Shown here: positions 22,055 through 34,256 of the stretch, piece after piece
Layout: every line of letters begins with the position of its first letter
Numbering within the stretch: position 1 is the stretch's first letter
From: Emydura subglobosa
Taxonomy: Eukaryota > Chordata > Testudines > Chelidae
Direction of reading: 5' to 3'
Length of the DNA: 64,000 bases
NCBI GenBank assembly: GCA_007922225.1
Contig: ML679989.1
Location: 21,849,879 to 21,913,878, forward strand
Translations under genes and position numbers: made by a program
The notes under the pieces: model-generated
What the model was told of the DNA's origin: nothing
Seen by the model: only the letters and a program-made list of their open reading frames with translations
Database searches by the model: none

Positions 22055-22742
22055 ATGACCCCCGTGCACACAGAGGTAAGCAATCGTTTTCAGGCTCTCT
22101 GCACAGGTACTACAGCAGAGAATGGTTTGGAAGATTCATCTGAGGGAATGGATCAGAAGAAGGCCCCATTGATCAGAAGGCAAGGGATGCGTTGTCCTAG
22201 GGGTGGGGGTTCCATGACCACCACTCCCAAGAGGAAGCGATGGGTGGTGGTGGTCGGGAACTCCCTCCTAAGGGGGACGGAGTCATCCATCTGCCGTCTG
22301 GACCAGAGACTCAAAGTGTGCTGTTTGCCTGGAGCTAGGATTCAAGATGTGACGAGAGTCTGCCAGGCTTGTCAAGCCCCCAGACCACTACCCCTTCCTA
22401 CTTCTCCACGTGGACACCAATGACACTGCCAAGAATGATCTTGAGCGGATCACTGCAGACTACATAGCTCTGGGAAGAAGGATAAAGGAGTTTGAGGTGC
22501 AAGTGGTGTTCTCGTCCATCCTTCCTGTTGAAGGAAAAGGCCCAGGTAGGGACCGTTGCATTGCGGAAGTAAATACCTGGTTACTCAGGTGGTGTTGGAG
22601 AGAGGGCTTTGGATTCTTCAACCATGGGATGCTGTTCCAGGAGGAAGGATGGCTAGGAAGAGACGGGATCCACCTAACAAAGAGAGGGAAGAGTATCTTC
22701 GCAGACAGGCTTCCTAACCTCGTGAGGAGGGTTTTAAACTAG
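22055..22742 (+). pseudogene. CR1 ORF1 remnant, SGNH/GDSL-esterase-like domain
   Basis: The first frame (22055-22423) has a basic linker KRKRWVVVVGNSLLRGTE, in which VVVVGNSLL corresponds to block I (GDS-type) of SGNH hydrolases, followed by CCLPGARIQDVT. The second frame (22410-22742) continues with DTNDTAKNDLERITADY, then QVVFSSILPVEGKG and the C-terminal DGIHLTKRGKSIFADRL, where DGIH fits the block V Asp-x-x-His. Esterase-like ORF1 proteins of this sort are known in CR1 elements. The two halves are in different frames, so a frameshift lies near 22410. The block I residue is Asn (GNS) where Asp would be usual, which may affect any activity. Ends at TAG 22740-22742, two bases before the ORF2 frame. 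Confidence 0.8.
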
Positions 22743-22744
22743 GT

Positions 22745-23620
22745 TTGCCAGGGGACGGGGACCTATGCCCGGAGGTAAGTGGGGAAGTGGAACACCAAGA
22801 GAAAGCACAGGGAGGAGGGTGCAACGGGGGAGGCCTCCTGATTCATACTGAGAAAGTAGGGCAATCGACTGGTTATCTTAGGTGCCTGTACACGAACGCA
22901 AGAAGCCTGGGACACAAGCAGGAGGAATTGGAAGTCCTGGCACAGTCAAGGAACTATGATGTAATTGGAATAACTGAGCCTTCATGGGGTAACTCTCACG
23001 ACTGGAGCACTGTCATGGAGGGGTATAAGCTGTTCAGGAAAGACAGGCAGGGGCGAAAGGGTGGAGGAGTTGCACTGTGTGTAAGAGAGCAGTATGATTG
23101 CTCAAAGCTCCAGTATGACACTGGAGATAAGTCGGTTGAGAGTCTCTGGGTTAAGCTTAGAAGCAAGAACAACAAGGGTGACGTCGTGGTGGGTGTCTGT
23201 TATAGACCAGACCAGGAGGACGAGGTAGACGCAGCTTTCTTCAGACAATTAGGGAAAGTTTCCAGTTCACAGGACCTGATTCTCATGGGGGACTTCAATC
23301 ATCCTGACATCTGCTGGCAGAGCAATACAGCAGAGCACAGACAATCCAGGACGTTTTTGGAGAGTGTTGCAGACAACTTCCTGGTGCAAGTGCTGGAGCA
23401 ACCAACTAGGGGCCGTGCTTCTCTTGACCTGCTGCTCACTAACAGGGAAGATTTGGTAGGGGAAGTAGAAGTGGGTGGTAACCTAGGCAGCAGTGACCAT
23501 GAGATGGTCGAGTTCAGGATCCTGACAAAAGGAAGAAAGGAGAACAGCAGGATACGGACCATGGACTTCAGAAAAGCGGACTTTGACTCCCTCAGGGAGC
23601 GGATGGGCAGGATCCCCTGA
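22745..23620 (+). pseudogene. CR1 ORF2, apurinic-type endonuclease domain
   Basis: A 291-codon open frame with the order of an exonuclease-endonuclease-phosphatase fold: [17 protein letters not shown], then [59 protein letters not shown] and [10 protein letters not shown]. The Glu of ITEPSW, the Asp and Asn of GDFN and the Asp-His of SDHE correspond to the metal-binding and catalytic residues of this fold. The domain nicks target DNA to prime reverse transcription. It is intact as far as seen, but a stop at 23618-23620 separates it from the reverse transcriptase that belongs to the same protein. Confidence 0.9.
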
Positions 23621-23679
23621 GAGGCTAATATGCAGGGGAAAGGAATCCAAGAGAGCTGGCTGTATTTTAAAAAACCTTA

Positions 23680-25629
23680 TTGAGGGCACAGGAACAAACC
23701 ATCCCGATGTGCAGAAAGAATAGCAAATATGGCAGGTCACCAGCTTGGCTTAACAGAGAAATCTTCAGTGAGCTTAAACACAAAAAGGAAGCTTACAGGA
23801 AGTGGAAGCTTGGACAGATGACTAGTGAGGATTATAAAAATACTGCTCGAGCATGCAGGAGTGAAATCAGGAAGGCCAAAGCACAACTGGAGTTGCAGCT
23901 AGCAAGGGACGTAAAAAGTTACAAGGAGGGTTTCTACAGGCATGTTAGCAACAAGAAGAAGATCAGGGAAAGTTTGGGCCCCTCACAGAATGGGGGAGGT
24001 AACCTAGTGACAGAGGATGTGGAAAAAGCTGAAGTTCTCAGTGGTTTTTTTGCCTCTGTCTTCACAGACAAGGTCAGCTCCCAGACTACTACACTGGGCA
24101 GCACAGTGTGGGGAGGAGGTGAGCAGCCCTCAGTGCTGAAAGAACAGGTTCAGGAGTCATTAGAAAGGCTGGACATGCACAAGTCCATGGGGCCGGATGC
24201 AATGCATCTGAGAGTGCTGAGGGAGTTGGCTGATGTGATTGCAGAACCATTGGCCATTGTTTTTTAAAACTCGTGGTGACTGGGGGAGGTCCCAGATGAC
24301 TGGAAAACGGTAAATCTAGTGCCCATCTTCACAAAGGGGAAAGAGGATCCAGGGAACTGCAGACTCGTCAGCCTCACCTCAGTCCCCGGAAAAATCATGG
24401 AGCAGGTCCTCAAGGAATCCATTTTAAGGCACTTGGAAGAGAGGAAGGTGATCAGGAACAGTCAACATGGATTCACCAAGGGCAAGTCATGCCTGACCAA
24501 CCTGATTGCCTTCTATGAAGAGGTGACTGGCTCTGTGGATGTGCGGAAAGCGGTGGACGTGATATACCTTGACTTTAGCAAAGTTTTTGATACGGTTTCC
24601 CATGGTATTCTTATCAGCAAGTTAAAGTATGGATTCGATAAATGGACTATAAGGTGGGCAGAGAGAGCTGGCTAGATGATTGGGCTCAACTGGTAGTGAT
24701 CAACCACTCGATGTCTAGTTGGCAGTTGGTATCAAGTGCAGTGCCCCAGGGGTCGGTGCTGCGGCCGGTTTTGTTCAACATCTTCGTTAATGATCTGGAG
24801 TATGGGGTAGATTGCACCCTCAGCACATTTGCAGATGATACTAAACTGGGGGAGTGGTAGATACCCTAGAAGGTAGGGATAGGATACAGAGTGACCTAGA
24901 TAAATTGGAGGATTGGGCCAAAAGAAATCTGATGAGGTTTAATAAGGACAAGTGCAGAGTCCTGCACTCAGGACAGAAGAATCCCATACACAGCTACAGA
25001 CTGGGGACCGACCAGCTAGGCAGCAGTTCTGCAGAAAAGGACCTGGGGGTAACAGTGGACAAGAAGCTGGATATGAGTCAGCAGTGTGCCCTGGTTGCCA
25101 AGAAGGCTAACGGCATATTGGGGTGCATTAGTAGGAGCATTGCCAGCAGCTCGCGGGATGTGATTATTCCCCTCTATTCGGCACTGGTGAGGCCACATTT
25201 GGAGTAGTGTGTCCAGTTTTGGGCCCCCCACTACAACAAGGATGTGGAGAAGTTGGAGAGAGTCCAGCGGAGGGCAACAAAAATGATTAGGGGGCTGGAG
25301 CACAAGACGTATGAGGAGAGGCTGAGGGAACTAGGCTTGTTTAGTCTGCAAAAGAGAAGAATGAGGGGGGATGTGATAGCATCCTTAACTACCTGGAAGG
25401 TGGTTCCAGGGAGGATGGAGCTAGGCTGTTCTCAGTGGTGGTAGATGAGAGAACTAGGAGCAATGGTCTCAAGTTGCAGTGGGGGAGGTTTAGTTTGGAT
25501 ATTAGGAAAAACATTTTCCCTGGGAGGGTGGTGAAGCACTGGAATGGGTTACCTAGGGAGGTGGTGGAATCTCCATCCTTAGAGGCTTATAAGGCCCAGC
25601 CTGACAAAGCCCTGGCTGGGATGGTTTAG
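23680..25629 (+). pseudogene. CR1 ORF2, linker and reverse transcriptase, broken
   Basis: Downstream part of ORF2, spread over several frames: 23680-24267 (linker, ending SMGPDAMHLRVLRELADVIA), 24319-24675 ([20 protein letters not shown], then [20 protein letters not shown] and [17 protein letters not shown], motif A with the catalytic Asp), 24642-24860 ([20 protein letters not shown], then TFADDTKLG with the FADD catalytic pair) and 24854-25629 (C-terminal block). Each break is a stop or a shift of frame, so no full-length protein can be made. The motifs remain clear enough to show that it was once a complete enzyme. Confidence 0.9.
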
Positions 25630-25706
25630 CTGAGGTTAGTCCTGCTTTGAGCAGGGGTTGGACTAAATACCTCCTGAGGTCCCTTCCAACCCCCATCTAT
25701 GATTTT

Positions 25707-28154
25707 TTCTCTCTGCTGATTTCATACTTTCCACCATTGCACCCAGCCATGCCTGCATTGTTCCAGTCCCAGGGACAGCACCATAATGAGTCAGGCAGCC
25801 CATGGACCACCTCTCTTTGTCAATTGTAGAGAACTCTCTCTCTCATTCTGTCAGTCCTCACACATTTCCCCACCCCCTTTGAACCCTCAGGATGGCTTTG
25901 TTTAAGGTGGCAGTTTTAGCTGCAGGGCCAGACAGATGTAAGAACCGGGCTCACTCTATCCCCACTCTTCCTCACGTGACATTCCATCTCGCACCAGAAT
26001 TCAGCCGGAAGGTGAACGCCCAATTGCACTTGGGCCCTCCTGTCCCATCCCTCCTTCTCCTGGCGCTGGGCGCTAAGAGTGCTGCCGTTCGATGTGTGTT
26101 CTCTAGGACGGTGTGGTGGTAATCTGGTGTAAAGCTGCATTGCAAGAGGATAAATCACTCTGCTTCCTCCCTGCAGGTGAGCCAAGAACTAGAGTCCCTG
26201 CAGCACAAGTGTCTCCAGCTGAGCTTCCTGCTTTCCACCCCTGCTCCTAGGGTGCTGCTCTCTTCTCTTCCAAGCACGCTGCCTTCCCTCCCAGGCCTCT
26301 CTAGCCTGGGCAAGCTGTGCTGCTGCTTCCAGCTGCTGGTAGGACAGGAGAGAGGGAGGGGGGCTTATGCCATGGGCAAGCCCCTCCCGTGTAATTCTCT
26401 TCACCTGTCCTGCCCTCCGCCCCCCAGAGGAGAGGTGCTGCATCCAGCCTGGCACGTCCTTCGCCCCTTTCAATGCTCTTTGCCGCCACCTCTGTTGGCA
26501 GAGAAGGGCAGACTGGGCCATGGCTCCTTTGCCCCTTGTTTTGTTTGCTGGTAGATGGGAGCTGTAACACTGCACGTCCTGAGCGGTCCCTGGTGCTCGG
26601 TTGTGCCAAAAGCAATTCCCAGTGAGTTGTTCAGTTGTCATTATGCAAAGCTAGTTACCAAGCAAATGCACCAGTGGTTCATGGCACTGTACAGAGCATG
26701 GGGAGGCCTTGCTGAAGAATGCGACACAGGCAGGACAACAGTTCAGTGGGCGAGATCAGCGTGAACACTTGTGTAGGACAGATTCACGGCAGCAGGGGTT
26801 GGAAGGAAGGATCTGAGAAAACAGAAGGCAGATCCATGCAGCCCCTCTGAAAAATAACCCTTTGTTGGGCACTGCTTCTAATGGACACACTCCCCAGCTC
26901 CCCCAGGATCCCAGCAGCTGGCCTCTGGTGACAGGGTGCACTGACGGTTCACTGGAGTCATGGAGCAAGTCTGTAGTAGACAAGCCTTCATCTCCCAGCA
27001 GCTGCACTGCAGAAGTGCCTCTTCTTACCTGGTGCCAGCTCATCTGCTAGTCAAGGAAGCCGTGGCCCCTAGTTTGACTGTTTTAACTTGACTTGCCTCA
27101 AAAATAATTGCTCGAGCATCTCCCATTGACTTGCAAGCTGCGGATGGTCTAGTAGCGTAGACCCTCAGAGCTACAAGCACCAGAATTACAAAGTGAGCAG
27201 TCAACCGCACACCTGATCTGGAACCAGAAGGATGCAATCAGGCAGCAGCGAGACCATGACACCAACAACAGGCAAATACAGCACAGCACTGTGGGAAATG
27301 CAAACAACTTAAAAAAGGGAAAGCAGCATTTTTTCTTCTGCTTAGTAAAGTTTCAGAGCTGCACTGAGTCAGGGTCCCGTTGTAAACTGCTGGAAGAAAA
27401 GCCATGGCGGTTTGCTTCGAGTTAGTTATAAACCAGCTCCATTCCCGAGGTGTTTGTAACTCTGCCCTTCTACTAGCTGTGATGTAGACTGAGCATCAGC
27501 GATGTTTAATGCTTCCATTTCAACCAGCCTACATGGAAGCTTTTGAGCCAAGAGAATAACCCTTTCTTACAGCTGAACTGCTCCTGCCTTTAAACCATCA
27601 TAGCAACTGCCCCCCTCCATGGTTCAGGCTGTGACAAGTGGCAGGAAAGATCCAAGGTACCTGGCTGCCATTTCACACAACAGTTCAGCTGGCGAGTGGG
27701 AAATCTGTAGGAGGGAGGGTGGCTGCATGGGGTGATGCTAGCAGTGCCGGGCGGGGGGAGGGGGTGCTGGGGGGAAACTGCAGCAATTCAAGCAGAGCTG
27801 GGCCATTCATTGATTTTTTTCAGTCCAGCTGCAGTTTTGGAGAAAAAAAATGGGTGTGGGAATTTTTGGTGAATTAAAAGTCCCTTCCCCGGTCAGTGAT
27901 GCTTTCTTTGTCTTTCAAACGTTGATGGGGCCGTGAGAGGAGACAGGAGATTTGTGTCCTCTGTTCTCCCTTCTTACGGCATTTCTTTTTGAGAATCGTC
28001 TCCAGCCGGGGTTCAAGCTCACACCCCTTTTCCTGCCCCAAAATGGCTGCTTTCCCAGGTGATAATCCAGTTGATTTTGTTGACACCTGCCTGAGGCATC
28101 CATTTGTCTTTTGTCCCCAAGGTCTGGGCTGTTTCTCCAGATTTGCAATATCCC
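25707..28154. other. Intergenic, nothing recognised
   Basis: About 2.4 kb between the CR1 copy and the Harbinger element. Several open frames occur in GC-rich sequence near 26.2-26.6 kb on both strands at once, as expected by chance, and none resembles a known protein. Confidence 0.4.
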
Positions 28155-28429
28155 TTAGGCTACGTCTACGCTGCTGTGGGAATTCGACTTTCTTTAATTT
28201 GACTTTCAGCAGCCGATTTTTAGCAATCGCAGCAGAGTGTACACACTACGCTGTTTGCGCTGCTCTCTTGTGTTCACGCTGGCTAGCCTTAATTTGAATT
28301 GCAAAGCAGTGCACTGTGGGTAGCTATCCCACAGCGGGATGCGTGTCTTCGTCCCAGGATGCAACCCTGCTTCTCCTCTTCCCCCTCGCCCCCCCCCCCA
28401 ACAAACAGGAAAAGGATTTTCGTGCCTTT

Positions 28430-29709
28430 TTTTTACTCCCTGCGCTCGCCATTGCTGCAGAGACATGGAGCCAGCTCAACTCTGCACTATTATTGTGAGC
28501 GTGACAAATACATCGCGGCTTATCATGGAGTACTTTAGAAATAGAGCAAGAAGACGAAGCAGATACAACACCGGTGCCACCGAGGCTGCCCTGCTACACA
28601 CCGTCGAGCAGAACAATTACCAATTGCTGCAGGCTGTAACGAGTCATCTGCAGTCCGTGGAGTGCAGGTTCTGGTGCAGGGAAACAAGCACAGACTGGTG
28701 GGACCACATCGTTTTGCAGCTGTGGGCTGATGATCAGTGGCTGCGAAACTCTCGTATACGAAAGGCAACTTTCCTGGAACTGTGCTCAGAGCTGGCCCTG
28801 TCCCTGAAGCGCGTGAACACCTGCTTGAGACCAGCTCTGATGGTGGAGAAGAGAGTCACCATCGCTCTGTGGAAGCTGGCAACCCCAGACTGTTACCGCT
28901 CGGTTGGGAATCAATTTGGAGTCAGTAAATCTACAGTGGGCACCACTGTGAATCAAGTGTGCAGGGCCATCAGTAGATTTCTGCTACGAAGGGTAGTGAC
29001 TTTGGGAAATGTGCAGGACATAGTGGAGGGGTTTGCCACGATGGGGTTCCCAAACTGCGGGGGGCATCGATGGGACGCACATCCCCATCTTAGCGCCTGC
29101 CCACCTAGCAACTGAGTACATAAACTGCAAGGGGTTTTCCATGGTCCTGCAGGGGCTTGTGGATCACAGGGGTCGTTTCACCGACATCAGTGTGGGGTGG
29201 TCTGGGAAGGTGCATGACGCTCGTGTATTTCGTAATTCGGGGCTGTTCTCTAAGATGCAGGTGGGCACTTTCTTCCCTGACCATAAAATTGACATCATGG
29301 GTGTGGAAATGCCAATAGTGATCCTGGGGGATCCCGCTCACCCCTTGCTCCTTGGCTAATGAAGCCCTACACCAGGCACCTTGACAGTGACAAGGAGTGT
29401 TTTAATAAGAGGTTAAGCAGTTGCAGAATGGTTGTAGAATGTGCCTTTGGGCGTTTAAAGGGCAGATGGAGGAGTCTCCTCACTAGGCTGGACATGACTG
29501 AGAAGTACCTCCCTTCTGTGATGTCTGTGTGCTGTGTTCTTCATAATGTGTGTGAAGTGAAGGGTGAGAGGTTCCGCGGGGGTTGGGCACAAAGACTGGC
29601 CGCCAGTTATGAGCAGCCAGATGCCAGCACTACGCTGAGAGCGAACTGCGGAGCGCTTTGCGTTAGGGAAGCTTTGAAAACCAGGTTCTGCAATGAGATG
29701 CAGGAGTGA
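28430..29709 (+). pseudogene. Harbinger transposase (DDE, HARBI1-like), frameshifted
   Basis: The protein catalyses excision and insertion of the element through a DDE nuclease domain. The N-terminal frame (to 29115) has a helical region ending with YRSVGNQFGVSKSTVGTTVN, a helix-turn-helix. The next frame (29033-29359) has IDGTHIPILAPAHLATEYIN with the first catalytic Asp, then GWSGKVHDARVFRNSGL with the second. The last frame (29359-29709) has RMVVECAFGRLKGRWRSL with the catalytic Glu, and CCVLHNVCE. The frame changes near 29060 and again near 29350, so two small indels break the gene. The triad itself is preserved. HARBI1 of vertebrates derives from this family, but this copy is flanked by transposon ends and is not HARBI1. 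Confidence 0.92.
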
Positions 29710-29899
29710 TTTCTGTTCCTGTATGTGGTTTGCCTTTGGAGAACCCCCTTCGATATCTGTGCCCGACAAATCCCTCCTGAACAAGAGATGAAGAAACGTT
29801 TTGGGATGATGCAAAACTTTATTTTTTAACATTCAAGTCATGGGAGGAAAGCGGGGGAGGGTTCATTCACTGTCTCCAGGGGTAGGGTGGTAGCTCGCT

Positions 29900-31342
29900 G
29901 GCCATCTGTCAGCGTGGCCACCACAGCTTTCTGCTCGCCTCCAGCGGGGTGGAGCAGAGCACATACTGCATCCTGGACAATCTTCTCTGAGATCTCTTGG
30001 GAGCGGGGGAGGGCGGCATAGCCCTCGGTTGAGGAACATTATGGAGGGGCTGCAGCGGGACTCTGTCCTGCCTCCGCTCCTCCTGAAGCTCCACAAGACA
30101 CCGGAGCATGTCTGCCTGGTCCCACAGGAGTCGCAGCGTCTCCTGCGTGGTGCTGCGATCATGCTCCTCATTTGTCCCATGTTCTGGGACAAGGTCAGCC
30201 ACCTCGCTCTTTGCGGCTGCTGAGGCATTCATGAGCGCCGCAAACACGTCATCTCTGCCTTTTCCCCCCCCTTTTTCTAATCTGAGACAGTCTGTCCGCA
30301 GCATTTCTTAAGGGTCTGTCCACTGCTGCAGTGGCTACAGAATGAAAGAAAAACAACAAGGTAGCCACAGTTAGCATAGTGCCGAACATGATACAAATGT
30401 AACAATGTAGATAATGATCCCATGATACAATGTAGCAAAGGATTTCCTCTCTCTGCTTGTATTTTAAACCAAGACAGAGAGGGACGGTGTCAGGGGAGGG
30501 GGAGGGAGGGACTAAGCTTAAAACACATGAAGCTATGATGCTGTCTACCTTGATTGCAGAAAAGAATCCTACCGTGGAGGGAGGAACAAGGCAGCCCTCC
30601 CCTGACAAGTTTTTCAAGGCGAGGGATAACAAATTACACACACTGAATTTTCAATGTGATATCAACTGATGATAAACGTAGCATTTCTCATGACATAAAA
30701 AACCTGATCCCTAGGTAACCCCCCAGTACAGTCAATAAAACTCCTGAGATCCCCTTTGTGCCTCCCCCACCCACTGTACAAGGACAGAAATGATAATAAG
30801 CAAGAAACCTCACCAGCTGTGCCTTCCCCGGGATCATCTGTGCTGTCCTGTGTGCTGGTGGACTGCTCGGGGGTCAGGAATAAGTCCTGAATTTCAGGGA
30901 GGATGGGCACCCCACTCTCCTGCACCCTGCTCTCCTCAGCCTCCTCCTCCTCCTCGCCCACGGAGTCTCCCTCATTGACCATGGACTGTGACATAGCGGA
31001 GGTATTGATGCTGTGGGGCGGCACCGTGGTGTGATCACCACCGAGAATTGCATGCTCCTCATCGTAGAAGCGGCATGTTTTGGGCGAGGAGCCAGAGCAG
31101 CTGTTAGCTTCCCTGGGTTTCTGATACGACTGGCGCAGCTCCTTGATCTTCACGCGGCACTGCTGCGCGTCCCTGTTGTGTCCCTTCTCCAGCATGCCCT
31201 GGGATATCTTCCCATAAATGTCCAGATTCCTTTTGCTGGCTCTGAGCTGAGCCAGAACAGGCTCCTCGCCCCACAGTCCGATGAGGTCTAAGACCTCTGG
31301 TGGACTCCAGGCTGGAGCGCGTTCGGGCTTTGCAGTAGCCAT
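29900..31342 (-). pseudogene. Harbinger Myb/SANT-like partner gene, two exons
   Basis: Read on the minus strand, exon 1 starts at the ATG at 31342 and begins MATAKPERAPAWSPPEVLDL. The WSPPEVLDLIGLWGE and IYGKISQGMLEKGHNRDAQQ blocks form a trihelix Myb/SANT-like DNA-binding domain, followed by CRFYDEEHAILGG and an acidic linker. The probable donor is ctg|gtgagg, ending exon 1 at 30814. Exon 2 begins near 30329 after a tgcag acceptor, with RNAADRLSQIRKRGGK, then changes frame near 30265 at a C-run and continues as DDVFAALMNASAAAKSEVAD down to LVELQEERRQDRVPLQPL. Myb-like proteins assist Harbinger transposase in DNA binding and nuclear import in known members. The exon structure is inferred from splice signals and the family layout; one frameshift inactivates it. 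Confidence 0.82.
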
Positions 31343-31731
31343 GCAGAGAACAGTGACAAAGCTCTCTCCACGCTGGCAGCACAGGAAATGAAAATTCAAA
31401 TCTTCCCGGGGCTTGAGGGGAGGGGACATTTCCAGGTAGCGTGACCACAGAGCAGCACAGCGCGACTGTCCAGAGCGGTCAAAATGGGGCATTGTGGGAT
31501 ACAGTCCAGAGGTCAATTAATTCGATTTAAGTCCTGTTGTGTCTACACTGACACTAAATCGATTTAACAAATTCGAATTAGGCACTATGCCATTTTCAGA
31601 AGTGGTCGTATTAAGTCGAGTTTACAGGCAACTTAATTCGAATTAACAGTGGCGCCAGTGTAGATGCGGGTGTAATTAAATTGACTTAAGGGAGTTTGTC
31701 GACCTAAGTCACCAGTGTAGACCAGACCTTA

Positions 31732-33560
31732 GTAACCTCCTACAGGGGAATCTTATAACTTTGCATACAGCATGTCCATGCATATTTTACCAGGACGATA
31801 CTGATCAGTGAATTATGAGTTTTCAAATGATACCTTGGTGAACTCGGGGTACAGGCTGGCATGCTGATGTTGTCTGTTTATAGAAGATGCAACCCACAGT
31901 TTATTGCCTGAACTCTCAAAGTACCAGCAGCACCGTGTACCCTGAAGAGCAAACCAACCATTCTCTCAGAGGGTAGTCCTGCCGGGCAGCAGTTTGTTCA
32001 GTGGAGATGCAGGGAAGACTATTCCAGGTGCAGGAGCAGTGGATTAAAGGTCAGAAAAGCATTTATATCAAGGGGCTTTACCCTGCTCTGCAGATCTGCC
32101 GCACAGTGTTTATGCTTGGCCCAGAAATGGAGCCTAGAGAGGAGAAGATGATTAGAGGCTCTGCTCACACCAGTGCTGCAATGTGAACTTTCCCTAAGCC
32201 ACCAGAGGGAGCCTGCTGTTTATGAAAAGGGCCCCCCCCCACCTCGCTGACTTGTTTTCCCCACCACCAGTGCGGTGGTGAAAGCAGGCTGGCGATCTCT
32301 GCGGGCGTAACTCCTACCCTGAGGCCCAGGTCTGTCCAGTGATTCAAAGGACCTGGGGACAGAACATCGGTAACTTGGAATGGACCACATCCGCGTGACT
32401 GATCTCCTGCAGACTGAGGGAGCTGTGAGGGTGGAGGGGCTCAGATTTCAGCAGCTCTTGCCCAGTGGGGTGGAGAACTACTTGGGATGGAATAAGATCC
32501 CCTGAACCTTTGCCCAAAGCGGTAACTGAGCGCTCTGGGAGCAGAGAGGAACAAAGCATGTCTAGGCAAAGGGTTTAAAACAGTGCCGACTGCACACCTC
32601 TAGCTTCCCCGTGCTCCCCCGCTAGCCTGGCCTCTTTGCACACCCAGCGGCTGCCTGGGGTCCTGCTTTGGCTCCTTCAGGTGCCTCCCCCAACTCCTGA
32701 GCGTGAACCTGCCAGAGTCCTTTCGATCCCTGGCATACACGGGCCTTGTCCTGGCCTCCCTGGGGTCTCTTAACAGCCTCCAGGGCTCCCTGGGACATGG
32801 CTTATTGGAGCCATATGTTTCCAAGAACCCCCTACTAGCCTGACCCATGGCCGTGGTGCAGTGACAACCCCTCAGCCAGGCCACGCGCAGTGCTCAGAGC
32901 TGACCGCTCAGGCCGCTGCCACACTGTTAGCGACCCAGTCCTCGAAATCCCTTTTGGCTCTTCCCGTAATGCTGGCTCCAGCGGCAGGGGGTCTGGTCTG
33001 GCCTAGGCTGTACATGTCCGGTGCCCAAGCGAAGGGAGGTGGAATGGGAGCAGGGGGCGCTGGGCGCTGGCTGTGTGTGGAGTGAGGGGCGGGTCCCTTC
33101 CTGTCGGAGTCCAGGGGCTCGTACACACAGGCCAGGGCACTGCAGCTGTGTGTGTTAGCTCGGTACCTCCTATAACACCTTTGGGAGCCCGGCAGTGGGA
33201 ACACAAGCCACATCCTTCTGCTCTAGCCACTCCAGTGTTACCTGCACACTGTGGAGCACCCCGCTGTTACCCCCAATCCGTCGGACTCAAGGCATAACCC
33301 AGATCAGGCACCCCCCCCCCCCTTCCCAGCCTGCAGGGCTCCAGGGAAAGGCACCTACCGTGACCCCGTTCACACTCTAGGATCAGGGCCTCCCAGACCC
33401 AATTAACAGGGCCCAGGCGTAACCTGCTAATTTACGTACCCCCCTTTCCAATTCATAGGGCTCCGGGCAAAATCTTTTGCAGGCTTTTTCCCAGTGAAGG
33501 AGCCTTCCACATGGGCGGCGTCAGTGCTTGCACTCCCCCTGTGGGGAGGCCAGCCCCCTG
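31732..33560. other. Intergenic, nothing recognised
   Basis: Moderately GC-rich DNA without supported genes. Short C-runs occur at 32232-32241 and 33310-33322. Confidence 0.4.
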
Positions 33561-33579
33561 CCCTGTCCCTTTTGCCCGA

Positions 33580-33910
33580 GGCCCTATCCCGCCCCTTCTG
33601 CCTGAGTCCCACCAGCAGAGCCCCAGCCAGCTTCTCTGAGCCCCAGCTGGCACCTGGCCAGAGAGGAGCATCCCCCCGCAAACCCCGGCCAGCGCACTGC
33701 AGCCCCGAGCCCTGGCCAGCGCCCAGCTGGAGCAGCTCCTCCTCCCGCCGAGCACCAACTAGCTCCTGGCCAGAAGCAAAGCAGCCCCGAGCCCTGGCTG
33801 GCATCCGGCTGGCATGGAGCAGCTCCTCCCGAGGCCCGGCTGGAGCGGAGCAGGCCCCGGCCAACCCACTGGCACCTGCAGCAATCCTGGCCAGGCCAGC
33901 CCGCCAGCGC
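33580..33910. repeat. Degenerate GC-rich tandem repeat
   Basis: Repeated variants of ccccgagccctggccagc and gctggagcagctcctcc occur every 60 to 90 bases (for example near 33703, 33725, 33784 and 33818). The units are too diverged for an exact period. All three frames on both strands stay open for long stretches here, which reflects composition and not coding. It may be part of an LTR or a minisatellite. Confidence 0.5.
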
Positions 33911-34256
33911 CTCCATTACACACCGCCCACCCATGTGGGATGGGATGAAGCAGACACACCATGGTCCATGCGTTCGGCGGCGCGGTGGCTGCTCCAGGGA
34001 AGGCTTACAGGATACACATGCTAAGTATACAATACTTACCACCCCAATACGGCAGACAAACTTCTCCTGGTGGCCAGTCAGGATTAGATCATCTGGGGAC
34101 TCCAGCTGCACAATATGGTTGGCAGGGGGCTGAGGTCTGGCAGCTCCGATCTTGGGCTGTGTCCCGGAGTTAGGTTCCAAAGAACTCTCTTTTGGACCCC
34201 AGCTTATATAGTGAAAACGTGGGTCCTGCTTAGCTGTACCTCAGCAGTCATTTAAA

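Larger units (their letters stand above)
21950..25706 (+). mobile_element. CR1 LINE, long copy with ORF1 and ORF2
   Basis: This is a 3.7-kb CR1 non-LTR retrotransposon in sense orientation. From 5' to 3' it shows part of ORF1 with an SGNH-esterase-like domain, the ORF2 endonuclease, the reverse transcriptase and the C-terminal block, and it ends with the CR1 3' terminus (cctgaggtcccttccaaccc, then catctatgatttttt). The other CR1 fragments in the window match its 3' part, so they are truncated relatives. ORF1 seems to be cut at its 5' side, because family members carry a longer N-terminal part. Several stops and frameshifts make this copy unable to encode whole proteins. Confidence 0.93.
28158..31728. 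mobile_element. Harbinger DNA transposon, complete element A
   Basis: A 3.57-kb element flanked by the trinucleotide TTA (28155-28157 and 31729-31731), the target duplication typical of PIF/Harbinger. The ends are imperfect inverted repeats: ggctacgtctacgc on the left and gtgtagaccagacc on the right (9 of 14 bases match). It carries two convergent genes: a DDE transposase on the + strand (about 28430-29709) and a Myb/SANT-like DNA-binding protein on the minus strand (about 29900-31342). This two-gene layout is characteristic of Harbinger. Both genes are frameshifted, so this copy is not autonomous. Confidence 0.92.

Noticed and set aside
28430..29709. Transposase considered as a domesticated HARBI1 gene
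   Set aside because: It is flanked by transposon ends and target duplications, is paired with the element's Myb-like gene and has frame breaks, so it is a transposon copy and not the host gene.
33427..34180. Overlapping 130-200 codon frames on both strands
   Set aside because: They lie over a degenerate tandem repeat with biased composition, so the open frames follow from the repeat unit.
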